From an uncultured Prevotellaceae bacterium (GTDB lineage Bacteria > Bacteroidota > Bacteroidia > Bacteroidales > Bacteroidaceae), in the NCBI GenBank assembly GCA_902785695.1, contig CACZZQ010000001.1, positions 1-64,000 of the forward strand: DNA of 64,000 nt. The letters run 5' to 3'. Made by a program: the position numbers and the translations under genes. Below the pieces are notes generated by a model, which was given only the letters and a program-made list of their open reading frames with translations, had not been told where the DNA came from and searched no databases. This document shows positions 43,718-53,566 of this stretch, piece by piece. Numbering within the stretch: position 1 is the first letter of the stretch; each line of letters begins with the position of its first letter.

Positions 43718-45778
43718 CTACTTGATAAGTTCAACGCTGCGCTGCAGGAATTTATCCAATGCTTCGCCCTTTAGCATACCGTTCTGAAGCAGAGCAAGGT
43801 CGATGAGCTGATGAACGATGTCGTTATTAACAGCAAAGCCGTTGATGATGTTCTGCTTCTTGTCTTTCTGCTCGTCGATAGCCTTCTGGGTGTTGGCCTT
43901 ATCGTCCTTCACTTCCTGTGAGATCTCCTCAGGCTTCTTACCCTCTGTCTGCTGGTTCAGGGCAGCCAGACGGGCCTCCTGACCCTTGATCTCGCTCTCG
44001 ATGGGCTGAAGTTCAGTAGAAAGTTGAGAGTTGAAAGTTGAAAGGACGTCCTTGATGAGACGGTGATCACTGTTCAGCACGATGTTGAAGGTGTCAGGCA
44101 TCTGACCGTAGAAGCCCATGCCACTCTGATAGCGACTCATCTCCTTCATACGGCGCATCCACTCGTTCTGGGTGATGACTACAGGACGCTGCTCTGCACC
44201 AAGAGCATTGACCTCAACGATGAACTCGGCCTTGTCGAGCTTTGGCATCTGACTCTGGAATACGGCTGACAGATTGTCACGTTCATTGTCACTCAGGTCT
44301 GTCTTGGGCTTGTCCTCTTTCTGAATCAGGTGATCCACGGTGTCAGCATCCACGCGGGTGAAACGACTCTTCTCGAACTTCTGTTCCAGAGTCTGGATGC
44401 AGGGTACGTCAAGCTGTCCGTCGAAGAGAAGTACTGAGTAGCCCTTGTCCTGAGCGGCCTTGATGTATGAGTACTGGTCGTCCTTGTTGGTGGCATAGAG
44501 ATATATCAGGTTGCCGTCTTTGTCCTTCTGGGCAGCCTCGATGAGGGTCTTGTACTCGTCGAAGGTGAAGTACTTGCCCTCTGTATCCTTGAACAGAGAG
44601 AAGTCCTTTGCACGATCATAAAAATTCTCCTCAGTCAGAATACCGTAGTTGATGAAGAGCTTCAGGTCGTCCCATTTCTCTTCGTAAGCCTTGCGGTCCT
44701 CGTTGAAGATAGCCTTCAAGCGGTCTGATACCTTCTTGGTGATGTAGGTAGAGATCTTCTTCACCTCACGGTCGCTCTGCAGATAGCTACGCGATACGTT
44801 CAGTGGGATATCGGGTGAGTCGATGACACCATGAAGCAGGGTCAGGAACTCAGGTACGATGCCCTCTACCTGATCAGTTACGAATACCTGGTTGCAGTAG
44901 AGCTGAATCTTGTTCTTCTGCAGCTCCAGCGAGTTCTTGATGCGAGGGAAGTAGAGGATACCCGTGAGGTTGAAGGGATAGTCAACATTCAGGTGAATCC
45001 AGAACAGAGGCTCGTCGTGCATGGGGTAGAGGGTACGATAGAATGACTTGTAGTCCTCGTCCTTCAGCGTTGAAGGAGTCGACGTCCACAGTGGAGCCAC
45101 ATTATTAATAATGTTATCCTCGGCGGTGTCTACCATTTTGCTTTCTTCCTTAGACCATTCCTGCTTCTTGCCGAAGGCAACGGGTACGGGCAGGAACTTG
45201 CAGTATTTGTTGAGCAACTGCTCCAGCTTGTTCTTATCGAGGAACTCTTTTGAATCATCGTCGATATAGAGGATGATATCCGAACCGTGGTCTGCACGCT
45301 CAGCATCGTCGATCTCATAGGCAGGACTGCCATCACAGCTCCATTTCACAGCCTTTGAACCTTCCTTCCAAGACTTGGTGATAATCTCTACCTTCTTAGA
45401 AACCATGAAGGAAGAGTAGAAGCCCAGACCGAAGTGACCGATGATATTGTTGGCGTTGTCCTTATATTTCTCAAGGAAGTCGGTAACGCCTGAGAAGGCA
45501 ATCTGATTGATGTACTTGTCAATCTCCTCTTCAGTCATGCCAATACCATGATCGCTGATGGTGATGGTGCCCTTGTCGGTATCCAGGCTTACGCGAACGG
45601 TCAGGTCGCCCAGTTCGTCTTTGTAGTCGCCTTTCTCCTTTAGGGTCTTCAACTTCTGCGTGGCGTCAACGGCATTAGATACCATTTCGCGCAGGAAAAT
45701 CTCTTGGTCGCTATAGAGAAACTTTTTGATAACGGGGAAAATGTTCTCGGTCGTAACCCCGATGTTACCTTTTTGCAT
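43718..45778 (-). CDS. htpG: Molecular chaperone HtpG (Hsp90)
   Basis: ATP-dependent cytosolic chaperone. The N-terminal GHKL ATPase motifs are FLREMVSNAVDATQKL, TISDHGIGMTEEEIDKYI and IGHFGLGFYSSFMVS. The middle domain contains SLELQKNKIQLYCNQVFV and the C-terminal dimerisation domain ends at residue 686. Near residues 579-590 the sequence LSTFNSQLSTELQ is encoded by four 7-nt units (CTTTCAA twice, CTCTCAA, CTTTCTA; 44017-44044), replacing what is usually a charged helix segment of similar length. A hairpin terminator follows at 43668-43691. No clear promoter box was found in the short gap before it. Confidence 0.97.
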   Translation of the reverse strand: MQKGNIGVTTENIFPVIKKFLYSDQEIFLREMVSNAVDATQKLKTLKEKGDYKDELGDLTVRVSLDTDKGTITISDHGIGMTEEEIDKYINQIAFSGVTDFLEKYKDNANNIIGHFGLGFYSSFMVSKKVEIITKSWKEGSKAVKWSCDGSPAYEIDDAERADHGSDIILYIDDDSKEFLDKNKLEQLLNKYCKFLPVPVAFGKKQEWSKEESKMVDTAEDNIINNVAPLWTSTPSTLKDEDYKSFYRTLYPMHDEPLFWIHLNVDYPFNLTGILYFPRIKNSLELQKNKIQLYCNQVFVTDQVEGIVPEFLTLLHGVIDSPDIPLNVSRSYLQSDREVKKISTYITKKVSDRLKAIFNEDRKAYEEKWDDLKLFINYGILTEENFYDRAKDFSLFKDTEGKYFTFDEYKTLIEAAQKDKDGNLIYLYATNKDDQYSYIKAAQDKGYSVLLFDGQLDVPCIQTLEQKFEKSRFTRVDADTVDHLIQKEDKPKTDLSDNERDNLSAVFQSQMPKLDKAEFIVEVNALGAEQRPVVITQNEWMRRMKEMSRYQSGMGFYGQMPDTFNIVLNSDHRLIKDVLSTFNSQLSTELQPIESEIKGQEARLAALNQQTEGKKPEEISQEVKDDKANTQKAIDEQKDKKQNIINGFAVNNDIVHQLIDLALLQNGMLKGEALDKFLQRSVELIK

Positions 45779-45841
45779 ATCTTTTTGTTGTTATTTTTGT
45801 AATTTCGATATGCGAAAGAGCAAAATCCGTGCCAAGAACAG

Positions 45842-48800
45842 TCAGTATTTCTTTTTTGTCAGATTAAACAGGTCGTTGATGCCGTTGAAATCCTTCTTCA
45901 TAATCAGTCCTACACCCTGCGTATTGAGCGATGAACGGGTAAAGTATCGGTCGTTGGTCTGATTATAGACTTTCACTGCCAGGTTTCCATTGCGGTTGAG
46001 CAGGTACTGGATGTCGAAGTCGCCGATAAACGAGGGTGTGGCTTGGGTGGCATTGTCGCGATAGCCAAACTGTCCATTGATGAGCAGACGGTTGTTGAGC
46101 ATACGTCCGCTGACCAGTCCTTCGTATTCTGCATTATGCCACCCCTCATTTCCAGTGGAGATATTGGCACCGAAGTTCCAGTCGTTGGACTTGATGACCT
46201 GTGAGAGCACCTCGTTGATTTGTGAAGACACGGTACCTGAGAGGAACGACTGCATAGCGAGTTGCGTCTGTCCGTATTGCTGTGACTGTGCGTTGTTGGC
46301 CCCCTGCGTATAGAAACGTCCGATACCCAACAGATAGAGCACCTGCTGGTTCATCTCCTGTTCGCTGGTGATGACAGAGCGTATCATCTGGTTTTCCTCG
46401 GCATTGACGGTAGGCAGTTCGAAATCGAAGTCCACACGCGGAGCCCCCGGTGTGCCAGAGATATTCATCAGGCAGTTCACACGTACTGTATTATTGTTGA
46501 ACGAGTTGCCCAGATTGAGGTCTGAGAGTGATACTCCGTTGACGGTATATTGTGCTTGCAGGTTCAGATTGGCATTGAAGGGGTCGCCTCCAAAGACGAT
46601 AGTACCTCCATCCTGGAAGTTGAAGTTCTTCTTGATGATGTTCTGAATGGTGATGCCGTATGTGCCTCGTTCTACGGTATATGTTCCGAACATGGTGAAC
46701 GGGCCTTTGTTATAGAAGTTAGCCTTGATGTTGCCAGTACCGTTGAGCGATATGTAGTCGTTGGTATTGGCATCCATCAGGATGCGTAGTGTACCTTCGG
46801 GCATGGCGTTGATATTGAAGTTGATGTAGATGTTGGTCGATGTGGCCAGTGTCTCATGAATACTCTCATCATTCTTCTTCTTTAAATTGTCGGCATCGTT
46901 GTTCCATGTGATAAACTCCTGGTTGCTGATTGCATCAGGGTTGGTGGCGTTATAGGCGAATGTGGAACGTGGCTCTGGGGTGGCATAGCAGTTGATAGTT
47001 ACCTCGCCAGGATGCCCGTGAATGTTAGCCGAGCCGGTCACGTAAACCGTTCCGCACACAATGCTGCCATCTTCGAAATCTGGGAAGTCGTAAGCCAGAA
47101 GGTTTTCGCCCTCAATATCGACATCGAAGGTGAAGTTCGAGAAGTTTTCGTGCCGGATATGTCCTGTGACGTACCCCGTCTGCCCTTCACGGTCCTTGAT
47201 GGTACAGTGGTTGAACTGTATGTCGTTGGGCTTCAGTGTGATGGTGTCTTGCGGCAAGGTGTAGGTAGTATTAAGTGCTGTGACGGTGGTTTGTCCTTCG
47301 GCAACGATCTGACCTGTGAGGTTGAGCTCGTCCAATGGCCCTGACAGAATGACGCGTCCGTGAGCCTGACCTGTCACTTCGTTGAGGAAAGAGCTGGTGA
47401 ACGACTGGCAGAACTCGATGTTCGTGCCATCGGCGGTGATGTCAAGCATGATGTCGCTTCTCACAGGCGATACGTAGCCATCGATAAGCGTCTGAGAACC
47501 AGGCCCGTTGTCTGCTGTCGCCTTGATGTCAATCTGCTGCGCATCTGTGTTCCATTCGGCTTTGGCCAAGAGTGTTCCCATACGTCCTGATTGGAATTTG
47601 AACTGTTCTACGGTCAAGTCGGCATTGGCGCGGAAATCGCCAAACACCTGCATAGCCTTCACCGTGCCTGTCGCCAGTCCGTCGAAGTCAACGGAATGGA
47701 AGTCTACTAAATCCAGTATGTATGCCACATCGAGTTCTTTCAAGTCAACAGTGATGGACTCTGCGGGCGAATTGGATGCGATGCCGTCGATATAGAGATG
47801 CTGCCGCTGGTGGCTTAGCGAGAAATGGTCAACCATGAGTTTCTTCTCGGAATAGTAGATGTCGCATGGCTCCAGCATCCATGGCTTTTCCCTGACGTTC
47901 ATTTCGGAAGGCAGTATGCGAATGTGGGCTTCTGGGATGTTCTGGTCATTGGAATACAGCTGGGTAACGGTGTTGATGGTGCCGTTCATGGAATTTTCAG
48001 GTTCCAGTATGTTTGACTGGTTCCAGCGGAAGGTGGCAGAGATGTTGTTGTCGGCGGCCTCGCCTTCCAGTTCCAGGTTCATCAGATTGCTTTCTTCCAT
48101 CACCTTTGTGAGATTGATCAGATAGTTGGTGCTGTCGCCCTTGGATCCGATGTTGACGAGCAAATCCTGGTACTGGCTGCCGTTATAGGTGAACTTCGGC
48201 AGTGTGCCTTCTATATCTAATAGGTTGGCTTGGTCGTCAACGGCAGCGTGGAGTGTCAGTGGACGCTCGAAACTGATGGCAATGCCCAGTAGCTTTTGTA
48301 TCCAGTCGACATCGTTGATCTGGAGGTTGACAATGAAGTTGTTGTCGGTAGCCTTCGTTGCCTTAGGCAGATTGGGCAGGGTAGGGAGTCGCGATGCCGT
48401 ATAGTTGACGAAACTCTGAGGCAGTGTCTGCCAGTCAAAGTTGCCCTGAATCTCAGCCTCGCCCATGTCGCCTTTGAGTCTCATGAAGTGGATGCCGTCT
48501 TCGTAGCCCGAATGGATGTGTAGTTTTTCCAGTTGGTAATAGTCGCCAATGGAGTCGTTGGAGTGCATCTCGAAGTTGTTCAGGCTGATGTCACCCTCGG
48601 CATCGTTGATGTCGCTGGCAATGAAGTCGGCATTGAGATGGGCCGAGAATCGCGAGTCGCCCCATTTGTCTGAGAGGTTGAGCGCACGTGGTTTGAAGTC
48701 CTTGATATGTCCGATGAGTTTGATGGTGGAGCGTATGCCTTTCAGCAACTCGCCTTCCAGTTCGGCCTGTATGTTCGGGTCGTTGATTCTTAGTTTTCCG

Positions 48801-50212
48801 CTGATGTTGTCTTTCTTGTAGTTGCCGTTGAACGTCAGGTTCTGATAGTGGTACGACTTGTATTCAAACAAGTCTACGATACCTTCGGCAGTGATGTTAT
48901 CCTTTGTTCCCTGGATGTTGACTTGCGTTGCAATGTTGCCAAAGTCGTTGTTGTCGGTGAGTTTTCCCAGATCGAATGCCTTCGTGTCGATAGTAGCGTC
49001 AAAACGGTTGTCCTGGTTGACGGCCAGTCTCACCGTTGCGTTGCCGATGTCTGTTCGGATGTTGGCATAGGAGTCCGACTTTCCGTCGTTTGCCTTTTCC
49101 GAAACGCCGTCAACGTGTATGTCGCCCAGCCGCATCACCTCATCGGGTATTTCGTTGAAGGCTTGCTTGCATTGGCTCATCAGTTGCGAGCTGACATCAA
49201 TGTGCGACGTTTTAACAGACCATTTCGGCTGCTGTTTGAGATTGCTGACATCTCCCATGGCCTGCACTTCAAGTGAATGATCGTCGGACGATATGGTCAG
49301 ATACTTGCAGCTGATGTCGTTGACAGAGCCGTTGACCTCGGTCTTGACGGCAAATTGCTGCGTGAAAGCATTGAGGCTGGGTAGGAAACAGGCAAAATCC
49401 TTTGCTGACAATCTGGGTACGTTGACAAAGGCCTGGTATCTGAAAGTGTCTTCAAACCGGTCTTTGTCATAGGTCGCATGAATGGAGTCGATGCCAATGT
49501 CGGAGCCTGGTGTCTGAAGTCTGAAATCCTTCAGTCGGGCATGATTGGAATTGGCTTCCACCCATAGCGAGAGACGGTTGACCTTGAGGCCTGCTTTCTC
49601 ATTGAAAGCCAGACGTTTGATGTTGACGTTGATAGAATCCTCATGTAAGCTCTTCACGATGGCATGTGCGCTGATGTCGTTGAGCTTCCAATGCTTGAGG
49701 TTGAACTGTTCTGGGGTCTCAGCAATGTCGTATTGATCGTAGGATACGCTTGAGTGGCGTATGATGAGCGAGTTGATACGCAGGTTCAAAGCACTATTGC
49801 TTGTCGAGTCGTTGGAACTCAGCGAGTCGAGCACAAACTGATAATTAGGAATAGCCAACGAGTCGGCTTTATAGAACTGTGCATGAGCTCCGAAGAGTTG
49901 TGCCGATGAAATGGAGATTTTGCCGTTGACAAGAGGCAGTAGGTCTATCTTTGCCGACAGTCGGCCTACGCGAAGCATCTCCTTGTTCTCTTTGTCGAGC
50001 ATCGTCACGTCATCAAGGATGATGCGATTAAGGAATCCCAGTTCCACACGGTCGATGCTGACATCGGTGCCTAACACCTCAGAAAGCGTTTCTGATACTT
50101 GTCGGCCTATGAAACGCTGGGTCGAGGGAACGTGAATCAATACCAACACAAGTACGTACAGAGCCATCAGGCTCCATATCGTCCAGTTGATGATATGCTT
50201 GACTTTCTTCAC
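45842..50212 (-). CDS. tamB: TamB-like translocation/assembly module (DUF490), inner membrane
   Basis: AsmA/TamB-family giant envelope protein that bridges inner and outer membranes, implicated in outer-membrane protein assembly or lipid transport. About 1456 residues: one N-terminal membrane helix (INWTIWSLMALYVLVLVLI), a very long beta-rich repeat region, and the conserved C-terminal DUF490 domain (about 1120-1456). I use GTG 50212 (VKKVKHIINW), because the longer frame from 50269 begins inside a -7 box (50267-50274). About 57 codons are therefore not assigned upstream. Residues encoded at 48362-48392 (SRLPTLPNLPKA) are low-complexity and may be another repeat insertion. It is divergent from the nqr operon. 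Confidence 0.88.
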   Translation of the reverse strand: MKKVKHIINWTIWSLMALYVLVLVLIHVPSTQRFIGRQVSETLSEVLGTDVSIDRVELGFLNRIILDDVTMLDKENKEMLRVGRLSAKIDLLPLVNGKISISSAQLFGAHAQFYKADSLAIPNYQFVLDSLSSNDSTSNSALNLRINSLIIRHSSVSYDQYDIAETPEQFNLKHWKLNDISAHAIVKSLHEDSINVNIKRLAFNEKAGLKVNRLSLWVEANSNHARLKDFRLQTPGSDIGIDSIHATYDKDRFEDTFRYQAFVNVPRLSAKDFACFLPSLNAFTQQFAVKTEVNGSVNDISCKYLTISSDDHSLEVQAMGDVSNLKQQPKWSVKTSHIDVSSQLMSQCKQAFNEIPDEVMRLGDIHVDGVSEKANDGKSDSYANIRTDIGNATVRLAVNQDNRFDATIDTKAFDLGKLTDNNDFGNIATQVNIQGTKDNITAEGIVDLFEYKSYHYQNLTFNGNYKKDNISGKLRINDPNIQAELEGELLKGIRSTIKLIGHIKDFKPRALNLSDKWGDSRFSAHLNADFIASDINDAEGDISLNNFEMHSNDSIGDYYQLEKLHIHSGYEDGIHFMRLKGDMGEAEIQGNFDWQTLPQSFVNYTASRLPTLPNLPKATKATDNNFIVNLQINDVDWIQKLLGIAISFERPLTLHAAVDDQANLLDIEGTLPKFTYNGSQYQDLLVNIGSKGDSTNYLINLTKVMEESNLMNLELEGEAADNNISATFRWNQSNILEPENSMNGTINTVTQLYSNDQNIPEAHIRILPSEMNVREKPWMLEPCDIYYSEKKLMVDHFSLSHQRQHLYIDGIASNSPAESITVDLKELDVAYILDLVDFHSVDFDGLATGTVKAMQVFGDFRANADLTVEQFKFQSGRMGTLLAKAEWNTDAQQIDIKATADNGPGSQTLIDGYVSPVRSDIMLDITADGTNIEFCQSFTSSFLNEVTGQAHGRVILSGPLDELNLTGQIVAEGQTTVTALNTTYTLPQDTITLKPNDIQFNHCTIKDREGQTGYVTGHIRHENFSNFTFDVDIEGENLLAYDFPDFEDGSIVCGTVYVTGSANIHGHPGEVTINCYATPEPRSTFAYNATNPDAISNQEFITWNNDADNLKKKNDESIHETLATSTNIYINFNINAMPEGTLRILMDANTNDYISLNGTGNIKANFYNKGPFTMFGTYTVERGTYGITIQNIIKKNFNFQDGGTIVFGGDPFNANLNLQAQYTVNGVSLSDLNLGNSFNNNTVRVNCLMNISGTPGAPRVDFDFELPTVNAEENQMIRSVITSEQEMNQQVLYLLGIGRFYTQGANNAQSQQYGQTQLAMQSFLSGTVSSQINEVLSQVIKSNDWNFGANISTGNEGWHNAEYEGLVSGRMLNNRLLINGQFGYRDNATQATPSFIGDFDIQYLLNRNGNLAVKVYNQTNDRYFTRSSLNTQGVGLIMKKDFNGINDLFNLTKKKY

Positions 50213-50266
50213 CTCTTCTGTCAATTCCAGTTGGCAATTATTGACATAATGCCATAAAATTACGTG

Positions 50267-50274
50267 CAAATTTA
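50267..50274 (-). promoter_or_regulatory. -7 box for tamB
   Basis: TAAATTTG on the minus strand, about 55 nt before the chosen GTG start. It is divergent from the nqr promoter. Confidence 0.45.
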
Positions 50275-50337
50275 ATACAAAAGTTTCGAATACCGTGTTT
50301 TTCCTTTCTTTTTCTTTTCTTTTAGCCTAATTTTTAT

Positions 50338-50345
50338 TAATTTTG
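50338..50345 (+). promoter_or_regulatory. -7 box for the nqr operon
   Basis: TAATTTTG, 37 nt before the nqrA ATG, preceded by a pyrimidine-rich tract (about 50298-50325). Confidence 0.6.
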
Positions 50346-50382
50346 CAAGCCAAAAGGAACAATCAAACCAATTTTATTTGAT

Positions 50383-51738
50383 ATGGCAAATGTTATTAGG
50401 CTACGTAAAGGCTTAGACATTCACCTTCAAGGAAAAGCTGAGGAAACGAAAATGAACCTCAAATCGAACGGGCACTACGCTTTGGTGCCAGACGATTTCG
50501 AAGGCGTCGTTCCCAAGGTCGTTGTCCGCGAAGGTGATGTGGTCCGAGCCGGGGATGCTTTGTTCGTAAACAAGCTCTATCCCGAAGTTCGTTTTGCCTC
50601 GCCTGTCAGCGGTAAGGTTACTGCTGTGGAGCGTGGCGAACGTCGTAAGGTGCTTTGCGTGAAGGTGGAAGCCGACGCTGAGCAGCAGTATGTGGATTTT
50701 GGTAAGAAGGATGTGACGAAGATGGACGGCAAGGCTGTCGTTGACGCCCTTCTCGAAGCTGGTCTCTTTGGTTATATCAACCAGCTGCCTTACGCTATCT
50801 CCACCAATCCTTCTGTGATGCCGAAGGCTATCTTCGTATCAGCATTGCGCGACAAGCCTCTGGCTGGTAGCTTCGAGTTCGAGGTGAAGGGTCAGGTTGC
50901 TGACTTCCAGACGGGTCTTATTGCGCTTTCAAAGATTGCGAAGACCTATGTGGGCTTTGGTGAGAATTCTTCTCTCCTTTCAGAACTCTCAACTTTTGAC
51001 AACTTGGAGTATAATGTATTCAAGGGTAAGTGTCCTGCAGGTAATGTAGGCGTACAGGTCAATAACATCGACCCAGTAAACAAGGGTGAGGTGGTTTGGA
51101 CTATCGGCGATCCTACCGTTGTGTTGTTCATTGGTCGTCTGCTGAATACGGGTAAGGTAAATCTGACCCGCACCGTTGCTCTCTGCGGTAGCGAGGTGAA
51201 GAAACCCTGCTACGTGGATATGCTGGTAGGCGAGGAGCTTTCTACGCTTCTGAGCAACAGCTACGATGCTGACCACTCCGTGCGTATCATTAATGGTAAC
51301 GTGCTCACGGGTACCATTTCTTCTAAGGATGGTTTCCTTGGTGCACATAGCAGCGAGATTACCGTGATTCCCGAGGGTGATGACAATAACGAGATGCTGG
51401 GTTGGATTATGCCCCGCTTCGGTCAGTTCTCTGTGAACCGCAGTTATTTCTCTTGGCTTTTCGGTAAGAAAGAGTACGCTCTGGATGCCCGTGTAAAGGG
51501 TGGCGAGCGCCACATGATTATGAGTGGCGAGTACGATAAGGTGCTGCCAATGGATATCTATGGTGAATACCTCATCAAGGCCATCATTGCCGGCGACATC
51601 GACAAGATGGAGCAGCTGGGTATCTATGAAGTATCTCCAGAAGACTTTGCTCTGGCAGAGTTTGTTGACTCTTCGAAGCTGGAACTCCAGCGCATTGTTC
51701 GTGAGGGGTTGAATAACCTCCGTAAAGAGAATGCTTAA
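50383..51738 (+). CDS. nqrA: Na+-translocating NADH:quinone reductase subunit A
   Basis: Peripheral subunit of the six-subunit Na+-NQR, which couples NADH oxidation and quinone reduction to Na+ export. The 451 residues show an N-terminal barrel-sandwich region (LRKGLDIHLQGKAEE, FEGVVPKVVVREGDVVRAGD) and the conserved KGKCPAGNVGVQVNNIDPV and MLGWIMPRFGQFSVNRSYFSW. Residues about 198-207 (SLLSELSTFD) come from four 7-nt units (50973-51000, TCTCAAC type) in a variable loop. It is the first gene of nqrABCDEF. The gap to nqrB (32 nt) is mostly four 7-nt units of TTTAAT type. Confidence 0.97.
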   Translation: MANVIRLRKGLDIHLQGKAEETKMNLKSNGHYALVPDDFEGVVPKVVVREGDVVRAGDALFVNKLYPEVRFASPVSGKVTAVERGERRKVLCVKVEADAEQQYVDFGKKDVTKMDGKAVVDALLEAGLFGYINQLPYAISTNPSVMPKAIFVSALRDKPLAGSFEFEVKGQVADFQTGLIALSKIAKTYVGFGENSSLLSELSTFDNLEYNVFKGKCPAGNVGVQVNNIDPVNKGEVVWTIGDPTVVLFIGRLLNTGKVNLTRTVALCGSEVKKPCYVDMLVGEELSTLLSNSYDADHSVRIINGNVLTGTISSKDGFLGAHSSEITVIPEGDDNNEMLGWIMPRFGQFSVNRSYFSWLFGKKEYALDARVKGGERHMIMSGEYDKVLPMDIYGEYLIKAIIAGDIDKMEQLGIYEVSPEDFALAEFVDSSKLELQRIVREGLNNLRKENA

Positions 51739-51770
51739 TTTTAATGTTTAATCTTTAATGTTTAATTTAA

Positions 51771-52919
51771 ATGAAAGCATTACGAAATTATCTCGATAAG
51801 CTGAAGCCCTCCTTCGAGAAGGAAGGCAAGCTGCACGCTTTCCGTAGCCTCTTCGATGGATTTGAGACCTTCCTCTTCGTACCTAATACAACAGCGAAGA
51901 AGGGTGTCCATATCCACGATGCTATCGATTCGAAGCGTATTATGAGTATGGTGGTTATCGCTTTGATGCCTGCTTTACTCTTTGGTATGTATAATGTTGG
52001 TTATCAGAATGCTATCGCATCGGGCATTGACGCATCCTTCATGGATATGTTTATCTTCGGTATGATGGCAGTACTGCCCAAGATTGTTGTTTCCTACGCC
52101 GTTGGTCTGGGTATCGAGTTTGCCTGGGCTCAGTGGAAGGGCGAGGAGATTCAGGAGGGTTACCTCGTATCAGGTATTCTGATTCCCCTGATTGTTCCTG
52201 TGAACCTGCCTCTGTGGATGCTGGCTATTGCCGTTGCCTTCGCAGTTATTCTTGGTAAGGAGATTTTCGGCGGCACGGGTATGAACATCTTCAACCCCGC
52301 CTTGCTGGCTCGTGCCTTCCTCTTCTTTGCATATCCTCAGAAGATGACGGGCGACCAGGCTTGGATTGCTGATAGTCCTATCTTTGGTTTTGGTGGTCAG
52401 GTGGCCGACGGCTTCTCTGGTGCTACACCGCTGGCTAACCTCAGCGACTATACCTTCTCGATGGATGCCGTTTATGGTTTGATTCCTGGTTCTATTGGTG
52501 AGACCTCGGTTATCGCTATCGCCATTGGTGCCGTTATTTTGCTCTGCACGGGTATCGCTTCTTGGAAGACGATGTTGAGCGTGTTTGCCGGTGGCATCGT
52601 GATGGGCCTGCTATTTGAGAATCTGGGTATGATGCCCGAAAACATCCATTGGTATACACATTTGGCTCTGGGTGGTTTCTGCTTCGGTGCCGTGTTTATG
52701 GCTACCGATCCTGTTACCTCATGCCGTACGGAGTGTGGTAAGTGGATCTATGGTTTCATGATAGGTGTCGTAGCCATCGTGGTTCGCGTGATGAACCCAG
52801 GTTTCCCCGAGGGCATGATGCTGGCTATCCTGCTGATGAATATGTTTGCACCTGCCATCGACTACTTCGTGGTTGACCGTAATATTTCAAAACGTATGAA
52901 GAGAGGAGGTACCAAATGA
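51771..52919 (+). CDS. nqrB: Na+-NQR subunit B
   Basis: Membrane subunit carrying a covalently bound FMN and part of the Na+ path. About nine or ten hydrophobic helices are visible. The FMN-attachment threonine is T219 in GFSGATPLANL. Conserved stretches include GGTGMNIFNPALLARAFLFFAYP, FMATDPVTSCRTECGKWIYG and NMFAPAIDYFVV. 382 residues, normal length. Its TGA overlaps the nqrC ATG by 4 bp, implying coupled translation. Confidence 0.97.
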   Translation: MKALRNYLDKLKPSFEKEGKLHAFRSLFDGFETFLFVPNTTAKKGVHIHDAIDSKRIMSMVVIALMPALLFGMYNVGYQNAIASGIDASFMDMFIFGMMAVLPKIVVSYAVGLGIEFAWAQWKGEEIQEGYLVSGILIPLIVPVNLPLWMLAIAVAFAVILGKEIFGGTGMNIFNPALLARAFLFFAYPQKMTGDQAWIADSPIFGFGGQVADGFSGATPLANLSDYTFSMDAVYGLIPGSIGETSVIAIAIGAVILLCTGIASWKTMLSVFAGGIVMGLLFENLGMMPENIHWYTHLALGGFCFGAVFMATDPVTSCRTECGKWIYGFMIGVVAIVVRVMNPGFPEGMMLAILLMNMFAPAIDYFVVDRNISKRMKRGGTK

Positions 52920-53527
52920 AACTGAATACAAACAGCAACACGTACATTATTATATATAGTACGATTCTGGTGCTCATCGTGGCTTTCTTGCTGGCTTTCG
53001 TATCTTCTTCATTGAAGGAGAAGCAGGACGCTAACGTGGCACTTGATACAGAGAAGCAGATTCTGAATTCGCTGAACCTGCGTTGCTTGAGCGATGAAGA
53101 GGCTCATGCTACTTACGAGAAGATTGTGAAGTTCGACGAGGCTCAGAAAGTCTATGTCTGCACACTTGAGAATGGTGATGTGAAGTATGTGCTCCCCTTG
53201 AAGGGACAGGGCATGTGGGGCGGCATCAGCTGTTTCCTGGCTATCGACAGCGACAAGAACACCGTCTATGGTGCCTACTTCAACCACGAGAGCGAGACGG
53301 CAGGTCTTGGTGCAGAGATCAAGGACAATGCCGACTGGCAGGCTAAGTTCCAGGGCAAGAAGATTTTTGCTGCTGAAGGTGATGCCATTGCCCTCTCTGT
53401 TGAGAAAGCCGTCAACAACGAGACTACGGTGGATGCCGTTACTGGTGCTACCGTAACTTCTACGGCTGTGAGTAAGATGCTGCAGGAGAAGTTGGCTAAT
53501 TACAAGGATTTCTTGCTCAGCGAGTAA
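52916..53527 (+). CDS. nqrC: Na+-NQR subunit C
   Basis: Periplasm-facing subunit anchored by one N-terminal helix (YIIIYSTILVLIVAFLLAFV). It carries the second covalent FMN, at T179 in DAVTGATVTSTAV; the usual SGAT is TGAT here. GQGMWGGISCFLAI and NHESETAGLGAEI are conserved landmarks. 203 residues. The start overlaps the nqrB stop codon. The gap to nqrD holds AT-rich near-heptameric repeats (53530-53563). Confidence 0.96.
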   Translation: MKLNTNSNTYIIIYSTILVLIVAFLLAFVSSSLKEKQDANVALDTEKQILNSLNLRCLSDEEAHATYEKIVKFDEAQKVYVCTLENGDVKYVLPLKGQGMWGGISCFLAIDSDKNTVYGAYFNHESETAGLGAEIKDNADWQAKFQGKKIFAAEGDAIALSVEKAVNNETTVDAVTGATVTSTAVSKMLQEKLANYKDFLLSE

Positions 53528-53566
53528 TATTTTAATTTTTAAATTCTTTAATTTTTAAATTTTAAT

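Noticed and set aside
50213..50269. N-terminal extension of TamB from a TTG at 50269
   Set aside because: The extension starts inside a -7 promoter box and precedes the membrane helix with non-conserved residues; GTG 50212 is preferred, though not proven.
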